From an uncultured Chryseobacterium sp. (lineage in GTDB: Bacteria; Bacteroidota; Bacteroidia; Flavobacteriales; Weeksellaceae): a stretch of 64,000 nucleotides of DNA. The stretch covers positions 85,840 to 149,839 of the forward strand of contig NZ_CAKZIK010000030.1 in NCBI RefSeq assembly GCF_936933875.1. The letters run 5' to 3'. The notes under the pieces were generated by a model. The model was not told the DNA's origin, did not search any database, and saw nothing but the letters and a program-made list of their open reading frames with translations. The position numbers were made by a program, and so were the translations under genes. Below, one piece after another: positions 34,468 through 43,242 of the stretch. The stretch's first letter is position 1, and the number at the start of each line of letters is the position of its first letter.

Positions 34468-37296
34468 CTATAATTCTTTCTTCAAAAACTTCCCAGTCAA
34501 CGATTTTTTACTTTTCACAATTTCTTCTGGAGTTCCTTCTGCCACAATCATTCCGCCGTGTTTTCCGCCTTCCGGACCGATGTCGATAATGTAATCAGCG
34601 AGTTTAATAACATCCATATTGTGTTCGATGATAATGAAAGAGTTTCCAAGTTCAACGAGTTTATTAATCGCGTCCATCAAAACTTTTACGTCCTCAAAAT
34701 GCAGTCCTGTTGTTGGTTCATCCAAAATATACAAAGTATTTCCTGTTTGCCTTTTGGAAAGCTCTGTTGCGAGTTTAATACGTTGCGCTTCTCCTCCACT
34801 CAACGTTGTAGACTGTTGTCCAAGCGTGATGTAACCCAAACCAACATCTTGTAAAGTTTTTACTTTGTTGAAAATTTTCGGAATTGGTGCGAAGAAATCT
34901 ACGGCTTCATCAATGGTCATTTCTAAAACATCAGAAATCGATTTTCCCTTGTAACGCACTTCCAAAGTTTCTCGGTTGAAGCGCTTTCCGTTGCAGGTTT
35001 CGCAATGCACATAAACATCGGGAAGGAAATTCATTTCAATGACTTTCAAACCGCCCCCTTGACAAGTTTCACAACGTCCGCCTTTCACATTGAAAGAAAA
35101 TCTTCCTGCTTTGTAACCACGAATTTTTGATTCGGGAAGTTCTGCAAAAAGATTACGGATATCGGTAAACATTCCGGTGTAGGTTGCGGGATTGGAACGG
35201 GGAGTTCTACCAATCGGAGTTTGGTCCACATCCACAATTTTATCTATATTGTCTAAACCATCCACTTTTTTGTAAGGCAACGGTTCCTGAACTGCGCGGT
35301 AAAAATGTCGGTTTAAAATTGGATACAAAGTACCGTTAATCAACGAAGATTTTCCACTGCCTGAAATTCCGGTTACAACCACCAGTTTTCCAAGTGGAAC
35401 TTCAAGATTGACGTTTTTCAAATTATTTCCTGAAGCACCTTTTAGAACGATGGATTTTCCGTTTCCTTTTCGTCTTTCTGCAGGAATTTCAATTTTTCTT
35501 TTTCCTGAAATATAATCTGCGGTAATAGTTTTGGCCTTCAGAATGTCTTTCGGTTTTCCCTGCCACAAAATTTGGCCACCATGTTTTCCAGCTCTTGGGC
35601 CAATGTCCAGAACTTCGTCTGCTTCCAGAATCATGTCTTTATCGTGTTCCACAACCAAAACTGAATTTCCGATATCACGAAGATTTTTCAGTGAATTGAT
35701 GAGTCTTTCGTTGTCACGTTGGTGAAGTCCGATTGATGGTTCATCCAAAATATAAAGTACATTTACGAGTTGCGAACCGATTTGCGTAGCCAAACGAATT
35801 CTTTGTGATTCGCCACCAGAAAGTGTTTTTGAACTTCGGCTTAAACTCAAATAATCTAAACCAACATCCAATAAAAATTGAAGTCTTGTTTCAATTTCTT
35901 TCAGAATTTCGTTGGCGATGATTTTATTTTTTTCGGAAAATTTATCTTTTACATCACGAAGCCAATCTTTCAAATCTGCCAAACTCAACGCATTGATTTC
36001 CGCGATATTTTTTCCGTCAATTTTGAAGCTCAAACTTGAAGGTTGTAAACGCGTTCCTTTACATTCCGGACAGGTTTCCTCGGTCGTGAAATGTCTTTCG
36101 AGCAAAATGGCGTCGTAACTTTCCTTGTCCTCAATCACCTCTTCAATAATCGGAACAAGCCCTTCAAAATTGACTTTAATTTTCTTTGAAATTCCGGCGT
36201 GTTTCAGTTCTTTGCTGATTTCCTTCTGAGCACCAAAATACATTAGTTCTAACGCTTCCTTCGGAATATCTTTGAAAGGCGTTGACAAATCTTTATCGAA
36301 GATTTCAAGAATATTTTTAATCTGCGCCAAAATCCATTTGTTGGATTTAATATCTTCTAAAGGCAACAAACCACCCTGATTGACCGAAAGTTTCGGGTTT
36401 TCTACAAAATAATTGGTATTAACTTTTTTAATGGTTCCCAAACCTTTACAGTTCGGGCAACTTCCTTTTGGAGAATTGAAGGAAAACGTGTTCGGTTCCG
36501 GCAAAGCTAAAGAAGCACCGGTATCGTCGTCCATGAGATTTTTTGAAAAATATTCAATATTGTCGCTTCCGAGTTTTTGAATTCCGATAATTCCTTCTCC
36601 CATTTCCATCGCGGTTCGCAGCGATTTTTCCATGCGATTTTCTGTGGCGGATTCGCCGATAATCCAACGGTCAATCACAATATCAATATCGTGGGTTTTG
36701 TATCGGTCGAGTTTTAAATCGTATTCAATATCCTGAAGTTCACCATCAATTCTTGCCTGTCCATAACCTTTTTTCGCCATTTGCACGAACAGTTCATGAT
36801 AATGTCCTTTTCGGGAACGAACAACCGGCGCCAACAGCATAATTTTTTCGCCTTTGTAATTTTCTTTGATGGTTTCCAGAATTTGTTCTTCGGTGTAACT
36901 CACCAATTTTTTTCCCGAAGTCAAAGAATAAGCATCGGAAACTCTGGCGAAAAGCAAACGCAAAAAATCGTACAATTCCGTCACAGTTCCAACGGTAGAA
37001 CGTGGATTTTTGTTCGTTGTTTTTTGCTCAATTGCAATTACGGGAGAAAGTCCTTCAATTTTATCGACATCCGGTCTTTCCAAACCGCCCAAAAACTGTC
37101 TCGCATAGGCAGAAAACGTTTCGATATAACGCCTTTGTCCTTCCGCAAAAATGGTATCAAAAGCCAGTGAAGATTTTCCCGAACCTGAAAGTCCGGTTAT
37201 GACCACGAGTTCGTTGCGCGGAATTTTAACGTCGATGTTCTTGAGGTTGTGTTCACGGGCACCGTAAACTTCGATATATTCTTTTTCTTCTTTCAT
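34468..37296 (-). CDS. uvrA: Excinuclease ABC subunit A
   Basis: The start at 37296 gives 942 residues beginning MKEEKEYIEVYGAREHNLKN. Both ABC halves are intact: Walker A GLSGSGKSS and GISGSGKSS, signatures LSGGESQRI and LSGGEAQRI, and zinc-finger pairs CPNC/CPEC in the first half and CETC/CETC in the second. UvrA finds bulky DNA lesions and loads UvrB in nucleotide excision repair. Longer in-frame starts at 37314 and 37335 are possible; the latter lies in a leader hairpin. Confidence 0.96.
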   Translation of the reverse strand: MKEEKEYIEVYGAREHNLKNIDVKIPRNELVVITGLSGSGKSSLAFDTIFAEGQRRYIETFSAYARQFLGGLERPDVDKIEGLSPVIAIEQKTTNKNPRSTVGTVTELYDFLRLLFARVSDAYSLTSGKKLVSYTEEQILETIKENYKGEKIMLLAPVVRSRKGHYHELFVQMAKKGYGQARIDGELQDIEYDLKLDRYKTHDIDIVIDRWIIGESATENRMEKSLRTAMEMGEGIIGIQKLGSDNIEYFSKNLMDDDTGASLALPEPNTFSFNSPKGSCPNCKGLGTIKKVNTNYFVENPKLSVNQGGLLPLEDIKSNKWILAQIKNILEIFDKDLSTPFKDIPKEALELMYFGAQKEISKELKHAGISKKIKVNFEGLVPIIEEVIEDKESYDAILLERHFTTEETCPECKGTRLQPSSLSFKIDGKNIAEINALSLADLKDWLRDVKDKFSEKNKIIANEILKEIETRLQFLLDVGLDYLSLSRSSKTLSGGESQRIRLATQIGSQLVNVLYILDEPSIGLHQRDNERLINSLKNLRDIGNSVLVVEHDKDMILEADEVLDIGPRAGKHGGQILWQGKPKDILKAKTITADYISGKRKIEIPAERRKGNGKSIVLKGASGNNLKNVNLEVPLGKLVVVTGISGSGKSSLINGTLYPILNRHFYRAVQEPLPYKKVDGLDNIDKIVDVDQTPIGRTPRSNPATYTGMFTDIRNLFAELPESKIRGYKAGRFSFNVKGGRCETCQGGGLKVIEMNFLPDVYVHCETCNGKRFNRETLEVRYKGKSISDVLEMTIDEAVDFFAPIPKIFNKVKTLQDVGLGYITLGQQSTTLSGGEAQRIKLATELSKRQTGNTLYILDEPTTGLHFEDVKVLMDAINKLVELGNSFIIIEHNMDVIKLADYIIDIGPEGGKHGGMIVAEGTPEEIVKSKKSLTGKFLKKEL

Positions 37297-37326
37297 TTTC
37301 ACTTTAAAATTCATCCGAAAATCAAA

Positions 37327-37356
37327 CTTTGTCAAAGAGGTAAAACTTTGACAAAG
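37327..37356 (-). repeat. Inverted repeat in the uvrA leader
   Basis: CTTTGTCAAAG (37327-37337) and CTTTGACAAAG (37346-37356) are exact reverse complements, 8 bp apart. In the uvrA mRNA they would make an 11-bp hairpin 30 nt before the start codon. Confidence 0.6.
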
Positions 37357-37373
37357 TGAAATTCAGAATCTTG

Positions 37374-37381
37374 CAAAAATA
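37374..37381 (-). promoter_or_regulatory. -7 box of uvrA promoter
   Basis: TATTTTTG on the minus strand matches TAnnTTTG and places the inverted repeat inside the transcript leader. Confidence 0.5.
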
Positions 37382-37435
37382 CGGAATTTTAAGAAGAAAA
37401 GTTACATAACTTCTGAACGAAATTACATTAAAATA

Positions 37436-38776
37436 CTATCTTGAAACCGCAGGAATTACAGGCAAACTTACATTGCCGGTTTCATTTACACTTTGCACAG
37501 CGAAGAAGTAATTATCCTTAGAAAATGGCAGTTTCATCTGTACATCTTTGGTGAAAATTTTCTTTTGCCAAACGGAAGAATCTGTTTCTCGGACCAAAAT
37601 ATGATACCCCTGAACTTTTCCGAATTTTGGTTGTTCCCAACTCAACGTGGTGGTGTTCGTTAAATTTTTCACATCCATTTTTACATTTTCGGGTTTAGAT
37701 GGCGCTTTGGCGAGATTGGCAAGAGTGGCAACGTTAATGGCAGTGTTTTTTCTTAAATATTCAAAATCCATAAACTCGATTAAGTCTCCGAACATTTTGC
37801 CGTTTTCAGTTCTTAAATCCTGATGTTGATGGTCGTAATTTTCAAAATACTCGGTTAAGCGAACAGCTGGGAATCCTGCATTTACAAATGAAGTATGGTC
37901 GCCACCACGAAGAAAACGGTCGTTTCTGTAAATGAGTTTCACTTCAATATTTTTCACATAATTTTCTCCGGTTTCTTTGATGTATCGAGCCAACTGTCGG
38001 GAATCTCCATCGTTTTCCAAACCTAGATTTCTGACCGCTTGTGCTCTATTATCGAGTTCAAATTGAGGTAAACCTTCGGAGAAAACACGAAGAACTTTAT
38101 CGTTAATTTCTCCCGTTTCTCCGGCTTTGGTATTTCCAATCATGTCGTTATTTAAGACGCCTTCAATTTGCCAGTTTTCCGCTTTGTATTTTTCGGCCAT
38201 CATTTTCGAACCAAGAAGCGACTGTTCTTCACCGGAAAATGCTACAAAAATAATCGTCGCTGGAAATTTGGATTTGCTTAAAACTCTAGCACCTTCAATA
38301 ACAGCAGCAACTCCACTTCCATCGTCGTTTGCGCCGGGTGCAATTGCAGTGGAATTCATTACATCAGAAACACGGGAATCCAAATGACCGCCAATAATAA
38401 ACACTCTTTTGTCTTCTGGATTTGTTCCTTTTAAAATAGCAACAGAATTTCCAAGATTAATGGCTTTGTCAACGCGTTTTCCATCGGGTTGAATGTCTTG
38501 ATTTTGTAGAAAAACTTCCATTCTTCCACCCGAATTTTTAGAATAATCTCTGAATTTTTTTAAAACCCAATTTCTTGCTGCACCAATTCCCCGCTTTTTA
38601 TCGGTTGTTGAGCTCAATGTATGTCGTGTTCCGAAAGAAACCAGTTTTGTAATGTGAGATTTTAAAGAATCTGCATTGACTTGCGAAACGTATTGACGGA
38701 TTTCCGCATCGTTATCAGTTTTAGTTTGAGCGAAAAGTAAAGTTGGAAATAATAAAAGGACGCAAAGCTTTTTCAT
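37436..38776 (-). CDS. M28 family zinc aminopeptidase with C-terminal Fn3-like domain, exported
   Basis: This 446-residue protein has a signal peptide (MKKLCVLLLFPTLLFAQ). Zinc-site residues are seen in GGHLDSR, GANDDGSGVA, FSGEEQSLLGS (catalytic Glu), NNDMIGN and YDHQHQD. A fibronectin-type-III-like domain follows from about residue 355 (PSKPENVKMDVKNLTNTTTLSWEQP). It would remove N-terminal amino acids from peptides outside the cytoplasm. Confidence 0.92.
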   Translation of the reverse strand: MKKLCVLLLFPTLLFAQTKTDNDAEIRQYVSQVNADSLKSHITKLVSFGTRHTLSSTTDKKRGIGAARNWVLKKFRDYSKNSGGRMEVFLQNQDIQPDGKRVDKAINLGNSVAILKGTNPEDKRVFIIGGHLDSRVSDVMNSTAIAPGANDDGSGVAAVIEGARVLSKSKFPATIIFVAFSGEEQSLLGSKMMAEKYKAENWQIEGVLNNDMIGNTKAGETGEINDKVLRVFSEGLPQFELDNRAQAVRNLGLENDGDSRQLARYIKETGENYVKNIEVKLIYRNDRFLRGGDHTSFVNAGFPAVRLTEYFENYDHQHQDLRTENGKMFGDLIEFMDFEYLRKNTAINVATLANLAKAPSKPENVKMDVKNLTNTTTLSWEQPKFGKVQGYHILVRETDSSVWQKKIFTKDVQMKLPFSKDNYFFAVQSVNETGNVSLPVIPAVSR

Positions 38777-38781
38777 TTTTT

Positions 38782-39624
38782 TTAGTAGTTTGAATCATTA
38801 AAATTAGTCAATTTCTTGGTTTTCATCGTGGCTAAAATTCCATACATTAAAATCATTGAAATGACTGAAAGAATAGAACCTTCAAAACCAAAATTTCCTC
38901 CCGTCCAAACATTCTGTTCGAGATGAGAAAAATTCAGAACCGAATAAAAATCTTGGCCCGAAACATTGTAGCCAACCATGGTTTGAAGCCAGTTCCAACC
39001 CCAATGAAGACAGGTAACGAACCAAATGTTTTTTGTTTTTAAATAAGCATAACCAATAATAATTCCTGCGAAAAATATTTCGAGAATGGCAATAACACTT
39101 AGATTGGGATTCATTAAGTGAAATGCTGCGAATATGAAGGAAGAAAATAACAATGCTTTAATTTCAGTAGTTTTCTGAAAGAATTTGGTCATGATGTACC
39201 CACGGAAGACGATTTCTTCGATAAAAGCTGCGAAGAAAAGTGCAATTGAAATATAAATAAAATCTGAATTAAAAACTAAATCATCTTTCAATTCAATCTG
39301 ATTCAAAAATAAAAGTAGAACAAAAAACAGCCAGATAAAAATTCCGCCCAAAACAAAACCCTGCAACCATTGATTTGGATTAAAACTAAAGCCTAAACTG
39401 TTCAGTTTTTCTCTATCAAAGCTCAGAAAAAGCCAGGTTAAAAGCAGTGTGAAAGCAGCCCCAAAAATTTCCATCCACATCATTTGAAAGGGATTGCTGT
39501 CAAACGATTTTGCCATCATTTCTTTATAAGACAAACCACTAATCAAAGCTCCAAGCGATTGCCCTAATCCGAAGCAAATAAAGAAACCGATGATATATAA
39601 AAAGATTCTGAGAAAGAGTTTCAT
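38782..39624 (-). CDS. CPBP family intramembrane glutamic endopeptidase
   Basis: This 280-residue protein has about eight hydrophobic segments. The abortive-infection/CPBP motifs are clear: EEIVFRGYIM (paired glutamates), FAAFHLMNPN (His) and TCLHWGWNW. The family cleaves inside membranes (Rce1-like) or has lost activity. It lies 5 bp before the M28 peptidase gene and is probably co-transcribed with it. Confidence 0.92.
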   Translation of the reverse strand: MKLFLRIFLYIIGFFICFGLGQSLGALISGLSYKEMMAKSFDSNPFQMMWMEIFGAAFTLLLTWLFLSFDREKLNSLGFSFNPNQWLQGFVLGGIFIWLFFVLLLFLNQIELKDDLVFNSDFIYISIALFFAAFIEEIVFRGYIMTKFFQKTTEIKALLFSSFIFAAFHLMNPNLSVIAILEIFFAGIIIGYAYLKTKNIWFVTCLHWGWNWLQTMVGYNVSGQDFYSVLNFSHLEQNVWTGGNFGFEGSILSVISMILMYGILATMKTKKLTNFNDSNY

Positions 39625-39681
39625 TTTTAAATTTTATTTAAATGTATAAAATAAAACCTTTTGTGCATTTAAGATTAAATA

Positions 39682-39846
39682 TTAACGCAAAGTTTGCAAA
39701 GAATTTATCTTATTGTAAATCATTATATTAAGGTCGCAAAGGCACTTCGTTCAGCAAAACTAAGAATCAAAAGAAAAAATTTCAATTGCTAACTTTGCGA
39801 ACTCTTCTAAAGTATTTTTTAAAATGCCTTAGCGTCCTTTGCGTTA
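39682..39846. repeat. GCAAAG-type intergenic repeat element
   Basis: The ends TAACGCAAAG (39683-39692) and CTTTGCGTTA (39837-39846) are a perfect 10-bp inverted repeat. Further GCAAAG/CTTTGCG copies lie inside. It belongs to the same sequence style as the repeats around the GxxExxY gene at 57.1-57.7 kb, but holds no gene. Confidence 0.65.
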
Positions 39847-39923
39847 TAATTCTGTTAATCAGAAAGTTATTTTTTTTCTAAATGCACATCGGGGTAAAAT
39901 AAAGAATATATGGATAAAATTTG

Positions 39924-40017
39924 TCATTCTGACGTAGGAAGAATCTTTTAATAATAACAGATTCTTCACTCTACTTCTGAACTTCGTTCGCAAACTTTTA
40001 CTTTTTGTTCAGAATGA
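39924..40017. repeat. Nested-palindrome intergenic repeat (TCATTCTGA type)
   Basis: Outer arms TCATTCTGA (39924-39932) and TCAGAATGA (40009-40017) enclose inner arms GAAGAATCT (39938-39946) and AGATTCTTC (39959-39967), all perfect. The rest of the 514-bp gap between 39625 and 40138 shows no gene. Confidence 0.7.
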
Positions 40018-40138
40018 TAAAATGAGAATTTAATGAGAGAAAAATCATTTAATTTAAAAATAAAAGCAGAATGTGTAACCTTTTGTAATTATTCATCGTA
40101 TAATAAATTGTAACCCTAAAACAGGGCGAATTTTTAGA

Positions 40139-41005
40139 ATGAGACAGCTTAAAATTACAAAGCAGGTAACCAACAGGGAAACTGCATCATTAGACAAGTA
40201 TCTTCAGGAAATTGGTAAAGTAGATCTAATTACAGCCGACGAAGAAGTGGAATTGGCACAGCGCATTAGAGCCGGAGACAGAGCCGCTCTTGAAAAATTA
40301 ATTAAAGCCAACCTTCGTTTCGTGGTTTCTGTGTCGAAACAGTACCAAAATCAGGGACTTTCTCTTCCGGATTTAATTAATGAAGGGAACTTAGGTTTGA
40401 TGAAAGCTGCAAAAAGATACGACGAAACAAGAGGTTTCAAATTTATCTCTTACGCCGTTTGGTGGATTCGTCAAAGTATTTTGCAGGCACTTGCTGAACA
40501 GTCGAGAATTGTAAGATTGCCACTGAATAAAATTGGTTCCATCAATAAAATCAACAAAGCTTATGCTCACCTGGAGCAGGAAAACGAAAGACCACCTTCT
40601 CCGGAAGAATTGGCTGAAGTTTTGGATATGAGCGAGGAAGACATTAAGGAATCTATGAAAAATTCCGGTCGTCACTTATCAATGGATGCTCCATTGGTGG
40701 AAGGTGAAGATTCTAACCTTTACGACGTTTTGCGTTCGGGTGAATCTCCAAGTCCGGATAAAGATTTGATGTTGGAATCTCTGCAAATCGAGATTGAAAG
40801 AGCACTTCAAACTTTAACGCCAAGAGAAGCAGATTTGGTAAGACTGTATTTCGGTTTGAACGGTAAACATCCCATGACTTTGGAAGAAATTGGTGAAACT
40901 TTCGATTTGACGAGAGAACGTGTTCGTCAGATTAAAGAAAAAGCAATCAAAAGACTTAAGCATAACACAAGAAGCAAGATTTTGAAATCTTATCTTGGGA
41001 AATAA
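40139..41005 (+). CDS. rpoD: Primary sigma factor (RpoD/SigA)
   Basis: This 288-residue sigma-70 is short, as in Bacteroidota, because region 1.1 is missing. Region 1.2 is DKYLQEIGKVDLITADEEVELA; region 2 contains DLINEGNLGLMKAAKRYD and FISYAVWWIRQSI; region 4.2 is TLEEIGETFDLTRERVRQIKEKA. It directs RNA polymerase to TAnnTTTG-type promoters such as those listed here. It is a single gene with a strong terminator. Confidence 0.97.
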   Translation: MRQLKITKQVTNRETASLDKYLQEIGKVDLITADEEVELAQRIRAGDRAALEKLIKANLRFVVSVSKQYQNQGLSLPDLINEGNLGLMKAAKRYDETRGFKFISYAVWWIRQSILQALAEQSRIVRLPLNKIGSINKINKAYAHLEQENERPPSPEELAEVLDMSEEDIKESMKNSGRHLSMDAPLVEGEDSNLYDVLRSGESPSPDKDLMLESLQIEIERALQTLTPREADLVRLYFGLNGKHPMTLEEIGETFDLTRERVRQIKEKAIKRLKHNTRSKILKSYLGK

Positions 41006-41024
41006 TTTTCAGAAAATATTGAGG

Positions 41025-41050
41025 AGCCGCGATTTATCGCGGCTTTTTTA
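41025..41050 (+). terminator. rpoD terminator
   Basis: AGCCGCGA/TCGCGGCT with a TTTA loop is followed by six T. Confidence 0.92.
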
Positions 41051-41084
41051 TTTTTCCACAGACTGAACAGATTTTAACGGATTT

Positions 41085-41133
41085 GTCATTGCGAGGAATG
41101 AAACGCAGTGGAATGACGTGGCAATCATTCCTC
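41085..41133. repeat. TCATTGCGAGGAATGA-type repeat fragment
   Basis: GAGGAATGA (41093-41101) and TCATTCCTC (41125-41133) are perfect arms of an intergenic palindrome between convergent rpoD and the Crp gene. Confidence 0.6.
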
Positions 41134-41155
41134 CCGCTGATTGTGCAGAATCTTT

Positions 41156-41746
41156 TTACCCCACTTGGAAATTTTTCTTCGCCAGTTCTTTTCTAACGCG
41201 GCTTAAACTTTCCGGCGTAATTCCCAGATATGATGCGACCATCCATTGTGGAACGCGCAGCATTAAATCCGGATACATTTTGATGAAATTCATGTAGCGT
41301 TCTTCGGCTGTTTCCGCGAGTAAAGAATTCACGCGATTTTGAAGATTTCGGATGTGTTTTTGAAGCAACAAATCATTATTGATAATGGTTCCGGGAAAAT
41401 TCAATTTTAATTCCGGGAAAAATTCCGGTTCCAAAAGCATAATGGTTGAATCTTCCACTGCTTCAATATAATATTTGGATTTTTCGCTGAAAAACATAGA
41501 ACCACGGTCACTTATTAACCATTTTTCCGGTGCAAACTGAATGATGTGTTCTTTCCCGTTTTTGTCGATGGAATACATTCTCAACAAGCCTTTTTCTACA
41601 AAAAAAGTGTGATGACAAACATCGCCTTCCTGCAGCAAAAATTCGCCTTTTTTCACCTGCTTTTCGGTGTAATGCGACTGACATTGAGCTGCACTTTCCA
41701 AAGGAATGTCCAGAATCTCGGATAAATAATGATGAATATTCGTCAT
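41156..41746 (-). CDS. Crp/Fnr family transcriptional regulator
   Basis: This 196-residue protein has an N-terminal cyclic-nucleotide-binding-like barrel (KGEFLLQEGDVCHHTFFVEKGLLRM, IQFAPEKWLISD) and a C-terminal winged helix (PQWMVASYLGITPESLSRVRKEL). The ligand arginine of true cAMP receptors is not evident, so the signal is unknown. It is the last gene of a tight operon with three thiol-linked genes, its ATG 3 bp after the ytxJ stop. A TATCTTTG at 41755-41762 lies within the end of ytxJ and could be an internal promoter. Confidence 0.9.
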   Translation of the reverse strand: MTNIHHYLSEILDIPLESAAQCQSHYTEKQVKKGEFLLQEGDVCHHTFFVEKGLLRMYSIDKNGKEHIIQFAPEKWLISDRGSMFFSEKSKYYIEAVEDSTIMLLEPEFFPELKLNFPGTIINNDLLLQKHIRNLQNRVNSLLAETAEERYMNFIKMYPDLMLRVPQWMVASYLGITPESLSRVRKELAKKNFQVG

Positions 41747-41748
41747 AG

Positions 41749-42123
41749 CTAAACCAAAGATAGCGAAATACTTTGATGCGATGCGTCTTTCACGGCTTTT
41801 CCGTTTTCCAGAACAATCATTTGTGGACTTTGATGTTCTACTTCAAAATCGTCCGCAATTTTGTTTGAAATGTTTCTGTGAGCCAATAAGTCCAGCAAGT
41901 AAAATGAAACAGCCTTATCTGAATTCTGTACTTCCCTTTCAAAATTTTTCAACACCGTCTTGCTGATAAAACATCTTGTTGAATGCTTAAAAAGCACCAC
42001 TTTTTTCCCGAAAGATTCTTTCACAGCTGTTTCCAGATCTGCTTCTGATGAAATGTTTTTCCAGAAATCAGGTTTCGAATTTTCTTCGCTGCTTCCTCCA
42101 AAAATTTTATCTAAAAAGCTCAT
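41749..42123 (-). CDS. ytxJ: Bacillithiol-system redox protein YtxJ
   Basis: The start at 42123 gives 124 residues: MSFLDKIFG, a linker, then a thioredoxin-like fold with one cysteine in FKHSTRCFISKTVL and LLDLLAHRNISNKIADDFEVEHQSPQMIVLENG. The YtxJ family is a monothiol protein linked with bacillithiol by co-occurrence and thought to act on mixed disulfides. The ATG overlaps the stop of the DUF1569 gene upstream (ATGA), which fixes this start and argues for coupled translation. Confidence 0.88.
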   Translation of the reverse strand: MSFLDKIFGGSSEENSKPDFWKNISSEADLETAVKESFGKKVVLFKHSTRCFISKTVLKNFEREVQNSDKAVSFYLLDLLAHRNISNKIADDFEVEHQSPQMIVLENGKAVKDASHQSISLSLV

Positions 42124-42575
42124 ACCCCAAATTGTTTTAAGTGATGATTTAAATGTTTGTGTTCTAAAAATCCCCAATCGTATTTCGTCATATTCCCGAA
42201 AAGTTCGTGATGTGAAAGCAGGTTTCCTTTTTCTGATCTTTCTAAAAATTCGTCCAAAGTGGTCAGTAAATCTGCTCTGCTTTTTTCAAAATTACAGTTT
42301 TCCGAGACTTTTACTTCCTTAAAAGTAGGCATGTTATGTGGAATTCCGTTGTTGAAGATTTTCATTTCCCATTTTGTGATGGTTCCGATTGTCTTGATGA
42401 TGAAATTTCTTTTCGGTAAAATAATTTTCCCTAAACCTACCTGCAAAATTTTATCGCAATGGCGAAACATTTGCGCTGAATTCATCTTTCCCCACGTCGG
42501 TTCAGATTTTTCAGAAACCAAAGAAATCCTACGTTTAATTTCCTCAAAATCTTTTGGATTAAAAAGACTTTTCAT
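42120..42575 (-). CDS. DUF1569 protein (DinB-like fold)
   Basis: This 151-residue protein carries PTWGKMNSAQMFRHCDKILQVGLG, a His-containing first motif, and LFGNMTKYDWGFLEHKHLNHHLKQFG, a C-terminal HxxHHLKQFG. This is the arrangement of DinB-superfamily metal-binding four-helix bundles. DUF1569 has no assigned reaction; its fold and its place between YfiT and YtxJ suggest a thiol-S-transferase role, which is inference. One base separates it from the yfiT stop. Confidence 0.87.
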   Translation of the reverse strand: MKSLFNPKDFEEIKRRISLVSEKSEPTWGKMNSAQMFRHCDKILQVGLGKIILPKRNFIIKTIGTITKWEMKIFNNGIPHNMPTFKEVKVSENCNFEKSRADLLTTLDEFLERSEKGNLLSHHELFGNMTKYDWGFLEHKHLNHHLKQFGV

Positions 42576-42576
42576 T

Positions 42577-43116
42577 TTACCAGCCTTTCTCTTTTTTCAA
42601 GTTTTCGATGTGCGCGTAATGATGGTCGCAATGCCATGCGTAAAAAGCCAAACTTTCGCGCAAAGTGATCGATTTTTTCTGTTCAGGATGAAAGAAAGTG
42701 CTTTCATCAAACTCGCGGTTGGTTAAAGATTTTAGCTCTTTTACCCAACGTTTATGCAAACCTTTCAGAATTTGCAATGCCGGTTCAATAGGCATATTTA
42801 TGCTATCCTGAAGTTCTGCCCAAGCTGCTTCGTCATAAGGTTTAATCGTTGGATTATTTTCCGTTAAAGCCAGTTTGAAACGAATGTAAGAATTCATGTG
42901 ACTGTCCGAAAGATGGTTGACCAATTGACGAACTGTCCAACCACCTTCTCTATATTGTGTATCCAGTTGCTCATCGTTCCAGTCTTCTACCAAATTTTTT
43001 AGTTTTGACGGAAAGTTTTTCAAGATTTTAGTGTTGTCATCAATATCAATGTCTGAAATATTGTTTGGAATCTCAAATTTCCCGATGGGATATTTTTTAT
43101 GTTCTAAATTGTCCAT
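42577..43116 (-). CDS. yfiT: DinB-superfamily metal-dependent protein YfiT/BstA-like
   Basis: This 179-residue protein matches the YfiT group: YPIGKFEIP at the start, GGWTVRQLVNHLSDSHMNSY (first metal His) and FYAWHCDHHYAHI (two further His). Proteins of this type in Firmicutes are bacillithiol S-transferases (BstA) or hydrolases, with a nickel or zinc held by three His. It is the first gene of the four-gene operon. Confidence 0.88.
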   Translation of the reverse strand: MDNLEHKKYPIGKFEIPNNISDIDIDDNTKILKNFPSKLKNLVEDWNDEQLDTQYREGGWTVRQLVNHLSDSHMNSYIRFKLALTENNPTIKPYDEAAWAELQDSINMPIEPALQILKGLHKRWVKELKSLTNREFDESTFFHPEQKKSITLRESLAFYAWHCDHHYAHIENLKKEKGW

Positions 43117-43242
43117 TTTTATTGTAAAGTTTGACTTTTTGGCTGTAAAATTTCTTTGGCAGCAATTTTGAGTTTTGATGCGTAAATTTACCTGAAAAAT
43201 TTTGTATCCATTTACAAAATATTAAATTTAATTATTATTTAA

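Noticed and set aside
34558..37202. Several open frames on the plus strand opposite uvrA
   Set aside because: They are antisense shadows; uvrA is intact with all motifs on the other strand.
38782..39624. A phage-abortive-infection gene (CPBP is also called Abi)
   Set aside because: The family name is historical; the context (M28 peptidase, rpoD) gives no sign of defence.
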